From Rhynchopus euleeides (lineage: Eukaryota > Euglenozoa > Diplonemea > Diplonemida > Diplonemidae), in the NCBI GenBank assembly GCA_963210315.1, contig OY723302.1:992001-1056000 (forward strand): a stretch of 64,000 bases of DNA. The letters are read 5' to 3'. The notes below the pieces were generated by a model, which saw only the letters and a program-made list of their open reading frames with translations, had not been told where the DNA came from and did not search any database. The position numbers and the translations under genes were made by a program. This document shows, one piece after another, positions 44,229 to 53,460 of this stretch (its first letter is position 1; each line of letters begins with the position of its first letter).

Positions 44229-45248
44229 CCCCTGCGTATCCCCTCTCCTCTCCCTCCTTCTCCTCCGCCCTCGACCCTTCCTCTTCGGGATACGCACGCA
44301 GCAGCTCCTCTTCCGACTTCGAATCATCCCAGCCTCCGCATTTGGGAGGAGCAGCTGTCCCAGGGTTCCATCAGACAGCCAGAGGAGATCACGCCGGCGC
44401 AGCTGGTGACCCTCAAGCGCGCCACCTGGCGCACTCAAGCACAGTGCTACAGGGGTTCTGCATCTTTCCTCTCTGTGATCCGCCGCGCCGAGGCCTTCCG
44501 TCACAAGGTGCAGGTGATGGACCCGAGCCTCTCGAGGGAGGAGTGCTTCCATCTGTGGGTCCAACTGCTGCTACGCCGGCAACAGATTCAGCCCCAGTCT
44601 GCCCTGCAGTACCTCACGTACTACACGCAGTCGCTGAGGTCGGCCCACGACGCCATGAGCCGGGCCATCAGCGGGCAGCTCCAGGTCTTCGAGAGGCACG
44701 AGCGCAAGATGGAGAGTGTGCCTGCCCTCGAGACGGTGCTGGAGGCCTTGTCCAAGGCGTCTGGCACTCTCAGAGCTGCGCTGGCACTGCAGATGGCGAC
44801 CGGGTCCCGCTGGGTCGACCTCGAGAGGCTCAGGGGGGCTCACATTCAACTACACCGGGCCGACTCCCCTCCCGACTTCTTCATGGTCACCTTCGTGAGG
44901 GGGAAGACGGACAGCAGGGGCTCGGGTCAGTCACTTCTCCTACCCAAAGAGGGTCGTCTATCCCTCATCTTCCTCGAGTGGTTCGAGAGTCAACGTCTTG
45001 CGGAGCAAGCTCCGGTCTTTGGCAACCTCACCTACACTGCATACAACGAGTACCTGAAAGAGAATCTCTGTGTTACCACACAGTTGATCAGGCATTCCAG
45101 CCTCAATGCAGTCGCGGAGTCGCGAGGCGAGGAGGCGGCACAGGCACTGGCCCGACACAGGAGTGTGCAGGTCACCCGGGGGTACCTTCGGCGGGGCCTG
45201 TGGGAGCCCGTCAAGGACACTGCCTTGTCGACGCCCCTCCGGCAGTAA
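44226..45248 (+). CDS. tyrosine recombinase (340 aa as a readthrough extension)
   Basis: Same frame as ORF1, directly after its UGA. The N-terminal half is helical (core-binding type, HLWVQLLLRRQQIQPQ). The catalytic half has Arg at 44808-44810 (MATGSRWVDLERL), a candidate Lys at 44904-44906 (VRGKTDSRG), QLIR at 45081-45092 where HxxR is usual, His at 45156-45158 (LARHRSVQ) and the nucleophile Tyr at 45183-45185 (TRGYLRRG). His to Tyr spacing is nine residues, as in XerC. The first His of HxxR is Gln here. The first ATG (44517) would remove part of the core-binding domain, supporting readthrough or a non-AUG start. The stop TAA at 45246 is followed by a tandem repeat. Role: integration of the DNA copy by strand exchange. 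Confidence 0.8.
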   Translation, partial: LPLRIPSPLPPSPPPSTLPLRDTHAAAPLPTSNHPSLRIWEEQLSQGSIRQPEEITPAQLVTLKRATWRTQAQCYRGSASFLSVIRRAEAFRHKVQVMDPSLSREECFHLWVQLLLRRQQIQPQSALQYLTYYTQSLRSAHDAMSRAISGQLQVFERHERKMESVPALETVLEALSKASGTLRAALALQMATGSRWVDLERLRGAHIQLHRADSPPDFFMVTFVRGKTDSRGSGQSLLLPKEGRLSLIFLEWFESQRLAEQAPVFGNLTYTAYNEYLKENLCVTTQLIRHSSLNAVAESRGEEAAQALARHRSVQVTRGYLRRGLWEPVKDTALSTPLRQ

Positions 45249-45254
45249 TACAAG

Positions 45255-45790
45255 AGGAGCGTCGAGAGCCGCAACTATCTTCGAGCGGGAAGAATACACA
45301 AGACAAACGTCGCGAGCCGTCACTGTCTGAGCATGAAAACACTGGTTTTACACAGGATGGGCGTCGCGAGCCGCATACATCCACAGCCAGAGCAATTACA
45401 CAAGACAAACGTCGCGAGCCGTCACTGTCTAACCACTCAACTATCGGTCTTACACAGGATGGGCGTCGCGAGCCGCTTACATCCACAACCGACACAATTA
45501 CACAAGACAAACGTCGCGAGCCGTCACTGTCAAAACATACAATCACCGGCTTTACACAGGATGGGCGTCGCGAGCCGCTTACATCCACAGCCGACACCAT
45601 TACACAAGACAAACGTCGCGAGCCGTCACTGTCAAACCGTGCAACCACCGGCTTTACACAGGATGGGCGTCGCGAGCCGCTTACATCCACAGCCAAAATA
45701 CTTACACATGACAAACGTCGAGAGCCGTCACTGTTCACCCTCCAAGCATCCGAGCTGGCGTCATCTACACAAAACAAGCGTCGAGAGCCG
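45255..45790 (+). repeat. 102-bp (2 x 51) coding tandem repeat between YR and RT
   Basis: GACAAACGTCGCGAGCCGTC and GATGGGCGTCGCGAGCCGC alternate. GATGGG recurs at 45356, 45458, 45560 and 45662, exactly 102 nt apart. In the RT frame each half gives a 17-residue unit, TQDKRREPSLS or TQDGRREPLTSTADTI. The period is a multiple of 3, so all frames stay open. It may act as a spacer, RNA-binding peptide or packaging/frameshift element (unknown). Confidence 0.9.
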
Positions 45791-45793
45791 CAC

Positions 45794-47416
45794 ATGTCAA
45801 AAACAACTACGATCTCGAGCAAAAGCCCGTTACAACATCTCTGGGAGGTCTTACAACACTATGACTACGACTGGTCCTGGTGGGACATCGATGGATCCAC
45901 GAGGATACCCAGAGCAAGTTATGAGGGTAAAATCGCGGGGGCACCATCACTCCCCTTAAACAGCGAACTCCTTCTGAAGGACTTTCCCCACCTGCAGGAG
46001 AATTTTATATGGATTTCTCATGCCTTTATCTCCAAGCACGCCAGGTGGGAGGGTACGGCCGGCGCCGGACCTAGAAACGCAAAGTTGGGCGCATGCACTG
46101 AACAGCTGCTCAGTGGCTCATTTGCAGAGAAGGCTCCGAGGTCCCGCAAGGGATGCTGTTTGCACTCGGCTTTTTGTGTACCGAAAAGGAAACCAGGCGA
46201 ACTACGTTTCATTCTGGCATGCCAACGTCTGAATCAGGCCATGGCTCACATCAAGCTACCGCCCTGCCAGTTCCCCTCTTATACAATGATCGTAGACACG
46301 GTATTAAGCGGCGCCTTTTTTTGCGAGTTCGATTTCAAGAGCTGGTTTTTTCAGTTCAATATCGAGCCTGCAGCCCGACCATTCTTCGCCTTCCGGTGCA
46401 ACAACGCAATCTTGTGGATGACACGTCTAGCCATGGGATACAGAGCTTCACCACAGCTGGGTCAAGCTGTTACGAGATGTCTGGGAGCAGAGGCTGTTGC
46501 CAACACGCAGGCTGAACACATCTCTTGGCTGGATAACACCGTCTTCGTCGCTGATTCCGCGGAGATTCTCAATCGGGTGAAATCTAACTTCGAAGCGATA
46601 TGTGCACGATACGGGGTTATCATTGGGGATACCTCGCCGATCAGCCGACAGGGTACAATGCTCGGTCTACACTTCGACTGCATACACAAGAGATGGAAGA
46701 TGGATCCCGCCTGGGTCGAGAAACTAAAGGGATCTCTTCAGATAAGTATGCTCGAAGCCGCAATGCCACTTCGATTCTGGTGGAGAATGTGCGGACTCAT
46801 TCTCTGGCGGGTGTATGCTCTTCAGCTCCACTTGTACGAGCAGGCCAGCTTGCTCAGCTGGATGTCAGAAGTCAGCAAGGACGGCGTCCTTAGTTACGAA
46901 AGCTGGTCGAGAGAAGTCACCCTTCCATTGAACGTACGAGCCTCGATGCAAGACTCGCTGGGACAACTTCTGCAGAACCCCTGGCGTATATGGAGTCCTC
47001 CACCCACAGATAGGGGCACGGCACATACAGATGCCAGCCTCACGGGATGGTGCTTCATCGTGAACAGAGATGGAAAGACGATCACACGATGGGGGCTCTT
47101 CACCGAAAACTGGCTACATGAAGACATCGCCGTCTTAGAGATGTACGCGTTCTACCGCATGGTGATGCACATTTGCGAAGACATGCACATGCAAGGTGTA
47201 CGATGGAGGGTCGGTGTCGATAACACAGCGGTGATCGGAGCATGGCGCAAGGGTTTCTCACACGCCAAACACATCCTGAACCTGTTGATGAAAGCCCGCC
47301 GTATTGCCGATACCGCATCATGTCGTTTTGAGATGGGCTACGTGAAGTCAGAGGAGAACCCTGCTGATGACTACACCCGGCTACGGGACACATCTCACCC
47401 ATACTACACCACATGA
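45794..47416 (+). CDS. reverse transcriptase - RNase H (540 aa from ATG 45794)
   Basis: ATG at 45794 is the first in frame after the tandem repeat; the frame is open far upstream, overlapping the YR gene in the -1 frame, so a frameshift fusion is also possible. RT: KPGELRFILACQRLNQAM (primer grip region order), first catalytic Asp at 46331-46333 (CEFDFKSWFFQ), MGYRASPQLGQAV, then SWLDNTVFVAD, where YxDD is expected (Asp 46532-46534, Asn 46535-46537). RNase H: Asp 47030-47032 (HTDASLTGW), Glu 47138-47140 (VLEMYAFYR), Asp 47219-47221 (VDNTAVIGAW) and a final Asp in NPADDYTR, the complete D-E-D-D set. It ends HPYYTT-stop. Role: copying the element RNA and removing the RNA strand. The Asn at the third RT Asp may impair or alter activity. 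Confidence 0.85.
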   Translation: MSKTTTISSKSPLQHLWEVLQHYDYDWSWWDIDGSTRIPRASYEGKIAGAPSLPLNSELLLKDFPHLQENFIWISHAFISKHARWEGTAGAGPRNAKLGACTEQLLSGSFAEKAPRSRKGCCLHSAFCVPKRKPGELRFILACQRLNQAMAHIKLPPCQFPSYTMIVDTVLSGAFFCEFDFKSWFFQFNIEPAARPFFAFRCNNAILWMTRLAMGYRASPQLGQAVTRCLGAEAVANTQAEHISWLDNTVFVADSAEILNRVKSNFEAICARYGVIIGDTSPISRQGTMLGLHFDCIHKRWKMDPAWVEKLKGSLQISMLEAAMPLRFWWRMCGLILWRVYALQLHLYEQASLLSWMSEVSKDGVLSYESWSREVTLPLNVRASMQDSLGQLLQNPWRIWSPPPTDRGTAHTDASLTGWCFIVNRDGKTITRWGLFTENWLHEDIAVLEMYAFYRMVMHICEDMHMQGVRWRVGVDNTAVIGAWRKGFSHAKHILNLLMKARRIADTASCRFEMGYVKSEENPADDYTRLRDTSHPYYTT

Positions 47417-47552
47417 ACGATCACCCCCCTTACGAGAGCGAGTTCCCCGAGGTTACCGTCATCATGCGAGATTATCAGGGGAGGTCGGGGGGGGGGGGGG
47501 TGTAGCGTACTAGGGACCGGTAGTGCGCACAAACTAACAGCCAAGCCTATTG
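47417..47552. other. non-coding tail of the YR element with an internal complementary segment
   Basis: Contains a G run (47488-47502), TAGTGCGCACAAAC at 47521-47534 (identical to the end part of the terminal repeat) and AACAGCC-AAG-CCTATTGTTTAC at 47535-47556, the reverse complement of GTAAACAATAGGCTGTT inside the terminal repeat. This recalls the internal complementary region of DIRS elements, used to circularise the cDNA. Confidence 0.6.
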
Positions 47553-47665
47553 TTTACACAAACAATCTTGCTTGTGACAGTAAACAATAGGCTGTTGGCA
47601 GCGTGCAGTGCAACATACATAATTCCATGAACAGATATATTGCATAGTGCGCACAAACAAAATGT
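47553..47665 (+). repeat. right terminal repeat of the YR retroelement
   Basis: Direct copy of 43070-43182; identity continues four further bases (CCGA) past ATGT. The next sequence is AT-rich and unrelated to the left flank, so no target-site duplication is visible. Confidence 0.9.
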
Positions 47666-48228
47666 CCGACAATATTTTTGGGGGCAAGATGGCGGCCAGG
47701 GACGTCAGATCACTGCTGAGGTGGTGAGTGGGTCATTGCCTCAGTGAAGACCCGGTTCCTGACCTAGGTCAAGCCCTCTGCTCCAGTGTTCTCAGTGGGT
47801 GATGACTCTGTGACCAGGGTCAGAACCGCCCCAGGTCTCAGATCAGCCGTGAAGCTTCCTGTGGGCTATGCAACGAGTCATCTCAAACGTACGGAGTGCA
47901 TCTCCTCCCATTCAGACCGACTACACGAGGACCACGCATCTCCTTCAACACTAAGGTGTACCCGCTTCATGCTCACGAGTGCTCCTAGTAACGGCGGGGG
48001 AACAGGTCCTGAGCGAGGTCAGGATCTGGGCCAATGCCCAGTTCCTCACGGGTTTTGACCGAGGAAGTGACCCACCCACATGACGTCAGTGGTCAGAAGC
48101 TGATTTCCAGAATCCTAGGTCTTGGCCCAGTTGTTGACGAGGTCACAGGGCCCTGTGGGACCCAGGGTCAGTAGAGCGGTAACCCACTCACCACTAGCTG
48201 AAGACCCCTTCAGAAAGTGTGAAAGAAA
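47666..48228. other. non-coding interior of the host element
   Basis: Contains direct words such as GACCCGGTTCCTGACCTAGG / GGTCCTGAGCGAGGTCAGGA, repeated CAGTGGGTGA/TCAGTGG phrases and GGTCAG words. No open frame of note. Confidence 0.5.
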
Positions 48229-49120
48229 ACGGGCGATACTGGGCGATAATCGGGCGATAATGGGCGATAAGGCGATTCGATACGCGATAATCGGGGCTCG
48301 AACCCGGTTGGGCGAATATAGGGCGATAGGCGAATCGCCCGCACCCTATGCGCCCCCCCCCCCCCCCACCAGGAATGCATAACGAGTGAAGGGTGATCAT
48401 TCTTGTGCTCCCTTCAAATTCGATTTCACTACCCCCCACCAGGAAGAGGGGTGGGGAGGGCACGATGCATGCCATGTGCGGGCCTGGCTCTCTCTGGGAT
48501 GTCATTTCCGGGCTGGCAGTTTGCCCCGTGATTGCCTGCGTCCCCACCCCCTCCCCCCCCACCTGCCCCATCTCTCTCCGTCTCCAGCAAGCACTGCTTT
48601 ACCCTACTCTTTCAGGAGACTGGTTGTGTGTATAATGTTTGCACGGTGGGATCTTGTAAATTTTACATGTATAACTACAAGTATATACATGTATTATACA
48701 TGTATAATACTTGCATGTCAACTATTATACATGTATAATACATGTATATGCCTGAAATATACATGTAAAATACATGTATATCAAGTAAAAATACAAGTAT
48801 AATACTTGCATGTCAACTATTATACTTGTATTTTTACTTGATATACATGTATTTTACATGTATATTTCAGGCATTTACATGTATTTTACATGTATAATAC
48901 TTGTCATGCAAGTATTATACATGTAAAATACTTGCATGACAAGTAAAATACTTGCATGCAAGTAAAATACATGTATTTTACTTGCATGCAAGTATTTTAC
49001 TTGTCATGCAAGTATTTTACATGTATAATACTTGCATGACAAGTATTATACATGTAAAATACATGTAAATGCCTGAAATATACATGTAAAATACATGTAT
49101 ATCAAGTAAAAATACAAGTA

Positions 49121-49449
49121 CCGTATACGTAAATATTTTGGAACGTAAATATTATGGAACGTAAATATTATGGAACGTAAATATTTTGGAACGCTGGTGG
49201 GTTGGCGTTCCAGATTTTTTTCGTTCCATAATATTTACAGGGCTTTCTGCGACTCGGGGACTTGGGCCAGGTGATCGGACGGCATACAGAGTCCCTGACG
49301 GGGCCTACTCGTGCACTTTTCGCGCGATTCCTGAGGCAAGCCATCCTCACCACCGAGTCCCCAACTGGCCCTGTAAATATTTTGGAACGTAAATATTATG
49401 GAACGGACCAGGCAAAAATGGGCCCGTTCCATAATATTTACGTATACGG
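49121..49449 (+). mobile_element. mariner-like MITE, copy 5 (329 bp)
   Basis: TA flanks at 49119-49120 and 49450-49451. Slightly more diverged core (GGGCCAGGTG, CTGAGGCAAG, GGACCAGGC) than copies 1-4. Confidence 0.9.
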
Positions 49450-49592
49450 TATAATAGTTGACATGCAAGTATTATACTTGTATTTTTACTTGATATACAT
49501 GTATTTTACATGTATATTTCAGGCATATCCATGTATTATACATGTATAATAGTTGACATGCAAGTATTATACATGTATAATACATGTATATA

Positions 49593-49938
49593 CCGTATAC
49601 GTAAATATTATGGAACGTAAATATTATGGAACGGGCCCATTTTTGGCCGGTCCGTTCCATAATATTTACGTTCCAAAATATTTACAGGGCCAGTTGGGCC
49701 ACTCGGTGGTGAGGACGGCTTGCGTCAGGAATCGCGCGAAAAGTGCACGAGTAGGTCTCGTCAGGGACTCTGTACGCCGTCCGATCACCTGGTCCAAGTC
49801 CCCGAGTCGCAGAAAGCCCTGTAAATATTATGGAACGAAAAAAATCTGGAACGCCAACCCACCAGCGTTCCATAATATTTACGTTCCATAATATTTACGT
49901 TCCATAATATTTACGTTCCAAAATATTTACGTATACGG
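49593..49938 (-). mobile_element. mariner-like MITE, copy 6, inverted (346 bp)
   Basis: The same element in the opposite orientation, TA flanks at 49591-49592 and 49939-49940. Substitutions (GGGCCACTCGG, GTACGCCG) are not shared with copy 5, so it is an independent insertion, not an arm of one inverted duplication. Confidence 0.9.
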
Positions 49939-49980
49939 TACTTGTAGTTATACATGTAAAATTTACAAGATCCCACCGTG

Positions 49981-52900
49981 TGTGGGTCCTCCCCCCCCCC
50001 CCCCCAGCAGACGCAACAAAAAAGAACACAGCGCAGGGAAAAAATACCAATTGTGCAAGAAAACTGGCCGGAATATTATCTCGAGATTCTCCCCCCCTCC
50101 TCCTATACCCAACGGGAAAAGAAACAGCCGCATCAGTCTGCAGGGCACTGCCCCATGGGTAGCCCTGTCTACGTCAGGCTGGTGGTCGATGCTGAAACAG
50201 GATACTGGAAAGAGGAGGTTGCGAGAGGCACGGCCGAAAAAAATATCGTTCAAACTTGTTTGAATATGGTGACCTGGTTTGAAGGGGTTTTGGAGGGGTC
50301 GCTTCTTGCGACCGACTTGTCAAAAAGCTGCTCAAACACAAAAAAAATAGGAATACAAAAATGGAAAAAAGAAACAAAAGAAACCCGAAGAAGAATGGAA
50401 CAAAGAACTTCTCATTCTCTACCGAGCACGGCCAAAAAAAAACATCGTTGAAAATGGGTCGGCAATCACAGGCCTAGCTTGTGATTGCCAACACCAAAAA
50501 ATGCAATGGGGACGTGCACTGCGTGGGGACCCCACCATTTGAGGCTGGGCCTTACACTGTGGGAATGGAACACAGGCGCCACGTTGAAATTTTGAATGTC
50601 GCCCCGTCGATCTCCGAGGGGCCTCAGAGGGCGGCCTGGCCTGCACTCAGAGGACACGGATGATGGTGCCGACACCCCAGACAAAAAATGTGAAGATTGT
50701 GGCACTTCAGGGGTGTGTGGTTTTTACACCCCTCCAGCCGAGAACTCAGGCAAAAAATCAGACAAGTGCAGCTGGACAGCTCTGTTGAGCTGTGGCTGTA
50801 CGGCTCCAACAAGATATTCAGACAAGCAAATGTTTCAAAAAAAACACCAAAATTATTACTGTCAAGTACCGTTTCCTCAAGCGTTTCCTCAAAAGAATTC
50901 TGGCAAGCCATGAAGGCGGACCCAAACGGGTCAAACACACCTCCCGTACACCCCCACCGCCCCGGTTTTAATCCATTTCCATTGTCACCGTTGTTACCAC
51001 AGTAGTCTTTCCCCGCATAGCCTCTGTGCATGCCAGACCTATGGCATCGAACTATGCAAACATCCCCAAAATATATATGTTCACGCAGCTCCCTCCAGAG
51101 AACTGCCCTGCGACACACCCACACACCCACAAAAAAAGCAACGTACGATTCGTGTGATTTGTATGATTTTGGCGTGGTTCACGCCAATTGTTTTGTCCTC
51201 CTCTTCCCTCACCCCATCCCAAACACACATTTATTCACACCCCCCTCCCCCCGATTTCCACGTGATCTCGTTCGATTGTTATGGGCGGTATTCACAACGC
51301 AGGTCATGTTATTATGATGGAATTGGCATTGTCACAGACAGCCGTGTTTTTTTTCACACATCGCAAGAAGCATGTTACAGTGAAAAAGATAGTTGGCAGC
51401 GCTTTGGGTGACAAACACAATCTACCTTGCCTTGTTGCTATGACTGTGCGCACATTCACACCAACCTTCATCAGGCAAAACACGTGAGGTTTGTTCACCC
51501 GGGTTTGGCGCACAAACAACGCCTTATCTTTTTGCCCCCACTGCAGGCTGGGCCTCTTGTCCCCACACCGCCTCGGGAAACCGCCTGATTTGTGTGAGTG
51601 AAGGGTTTGCCAGCTGACCTTACCTGCTTACCTTCTCTTCGCACCACCACGCCCCCCCCCCCCCCCCCCCCCGCTCCCCTCCCCCGTTGGTAATGGCTTA
51701 GCCAAACGCAAGATGCACACAACGCAGGAAATCAGCCATGAAAATGGAGGGCGAAGGGGGAGCGAGTTGAGGCGTGTTCTTTGCAAGCGCTCCAGTGTTC
51801 ACAGACCCCCCCATGATACCATGTTTGTGGGTGTGTGTTGCGTGTGGTGACGCGCTTTTTGAGTAGAACATACCAACGCCCTGGGTGGATCCCCTTCTCC
51901 TTTTTGAGATTCCCGTTGAATCAAGCTTTCTTCTTTATCGTTCGGCGCAGCCAAAAATAAATCTAGGTGCTGAATGCTGTGTGTGTGTGCCTGGGGCTGA
52001 CGACCATCGCGTCCGTCAAGCTGTCAAGCCAGTTCGGTCGAAGCAACAAATTATAGTGGAGGGTCTGGTCTGATTTTCTGACACCCTTTTGATAGCAAAT
52101 GTGACACGTTCTCACGCGCCCTGGGTTTGGTTTGGCAAGACTCAGCCACGAGGCTGCTCAGGCACAGCGTTGCGGTGTCCACATCGGCGTGGCAGGGTGG
52201 GGTATATGCAGACGAAACAGACCTGACAAGGCAGGGGGGCAAGCTAAATACAACCCAATCCAATGCAACCGTCTGACGACCTCTTCTCCAGTGGGGTTCT
52301 TCCAGCCGCTCAAGAAGAAGGGTGATGTCGCAAGTGAGGCTGAGAAGAAAGTTTGAGAAAGACACAAAGCCTCGAGATATACATCACCCGTGCCCCTCTA
52401 CACCCGGCGAGAGACCTGTAAACGGCTCAAATCAGTGTTTAAGATACTGTTATGAAAAACGGGGCTTAGCCCCGGTTTTTGAGATTTTGCCCCGAAAAAC
52501 CGGGGGTGCCTCTTTTTTTTTTCACCGGGATTTTTCCGAGATTCTGTCCGGGTACTATTCCAGGGCTTTTTGGCCAGAGGAGGCCGGGGCCAAGAGCACA
52601 GTGCCCTGCCCCAGGCGACGTGACCCTGAGGCGTTTGCCCGATGAACCTGTTGAGCACAAGGTGCACGTTGACTACATGCGGCGTGCGACTATGGAGCAG
52701 AATCAGCTGTTCGCTACCGTGGGGGCTGTTCGCTACCGTGGTGGGGAGGGGGTGTCACAAAAGGGGGGGGTGTGTGGTTCAGAGGGCGAGTTTTCAACAT
52801 GGGGCACCCTCCCGCCAGGGGTTGCGGGAACAGCTTGCCAGGCGGAAGGTGGTGAAGAGCGGGTGTGCGGCTGTCCAGGAGCACACCCCCCAACATATCC

Positions 52901-53460
52901 CTTTTGGTTACACCGCGATTTTCTTTTTTTTGAGTTGAATTTTGACTCGCCACTCCCCCCCCTCTCCCCACACCCACCCGCAACGCGCACAAAAAACAAC
53001 AAACCTCAACCCACCACCCCCATCTCACCCCATTCAGTTCATCGTCGGGATTTTCTTCTCTGGGTTATATCTGTTCCAATTGTTCCAATCCACCTTGTCT
53101 CACATATACCACCCCCCGCCCCGCCCCACCCCCGTCTCCTCTCTGTGTCTGCGTTTCCATTATTTTTATTTTTTTTGGTTTGCCCCCAAAAAGCACGCTT
53201 CTTTCGCAGAGCAAAGATGGTCTGAAAAGTGGCCCAAAAATCCTGCGAGGGGGTAATTCTTCAGAGAGAAAAAATACATGGCTTGTGATTGTCGAAACGC
53301 GCTGAAAGAACCACTGCTGTGGATGCTGGGAGGGGGCGGGGCGGGGGTGGGGAGCGATACTGGCAGGCAAATACGGCGTCGTTTGAGACGGGGGGGGGGG
53401 GGCGGGGGGTCTCATGGTTGTCTCGCAGATGGCAAGAATAGGAGACAGATGAACGTCCCC
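49981..53460. other. intergenic region, no gene recognised
   Basis: Long C/G runs near 49991, 51655 and 53390. R3 copy b lies at 51388-51530. At 52615-52720 a + frame reads TLRRLPDEPVEHKVHVDYMR, protein-like but isolated. 52460-52560 carries a weak GGGGCTTAGCCCC hairpin and CCCCGAAAAACCGGGG. Confidence 0.4.
51388..51530. repeat. dispersed repeat R3, copy b
   Basis: Near-identical to 14729-14880 from ATAGTTGGCAGCGCTTTGGG to GTTTGGCGCACAAACAACGC. The GCGCACAAAC end matches the end of the YR terminal repeat. Confidence 0.6.

Larger units (their letters stand above)
43070..47665 (+). mobile_element. 4.6-kb YR retroelement (gag - YR - RT - RNase H)
   Basis: Bounded by 113-bp direct repeats. It encodes a zinc-finger gag-like protein, a tyrosine recombinase and a reverse transcriptase with RNase H, in that order. 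DIRS and Ngaro elements have RT-RH before YR; YR before RT is the order I associate with kinetoplastid VIPER. No protease or DDE integrase is seen. Codons are GC-rich in ORF1/YR. The reading frames are long and unbroken, so the copy looks recent. Confidence 0.85.
42975..48351. mobile_element. 5.4-kb structure bounded by 21-bp inverted repeats, hosting the YR element
   Basis: A perfect 21-bp inverted repeat starts with GCATAGGGTGCGGGCG at 42975-42995 and closes with CGCCCGCACCCTATGC ending at 48351. Both ends continue inward with multiple TTATCGCCC / GGGCGATAA words (42998-43068; 48229-48330) and abut long C runs outside. It is probably a non-autonomous DNA element with GGGCGATAA subterminal repeats into which the YR retroelement inserted. 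Confidence 0.65.
48642..49980. mobile_element. 1.3-kb CACGGTGG element built of TACATG palindromes
   Basis: The left end CACGGTGGGATCTTGTAAAT (48642) is inverted at the right end (ATTTACAAGATCCCACCGTG, ending 49980). TG flanks both ends in direct orientation. The body (48665-49120, 49450-49592) is made of TACATGTA, TACTTGCATG and ATGCAAGTA words in mirrored order. Two MITEs (49121 and 49593) are inserted in it in opposite orientations. No coding sequence. Confidence 0.8.

Noticed and set aside
44834..44840. G run in the YR gene as a -1 frameshift site leading to RT
   Set aside because: The heptamer does not fit XXXYYYZ in the zero frame, and it lies well before the catalytic residues, so a slip here would lose the recombinase.
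48270..48310. Minus-strand GGTTCGAGCCC resembling a tRNA B box
   Set aside because: No acceptor, D-arm or anticodon stem can be formed upstream; it lies in the subterminal part of the GGGCGATAA element.
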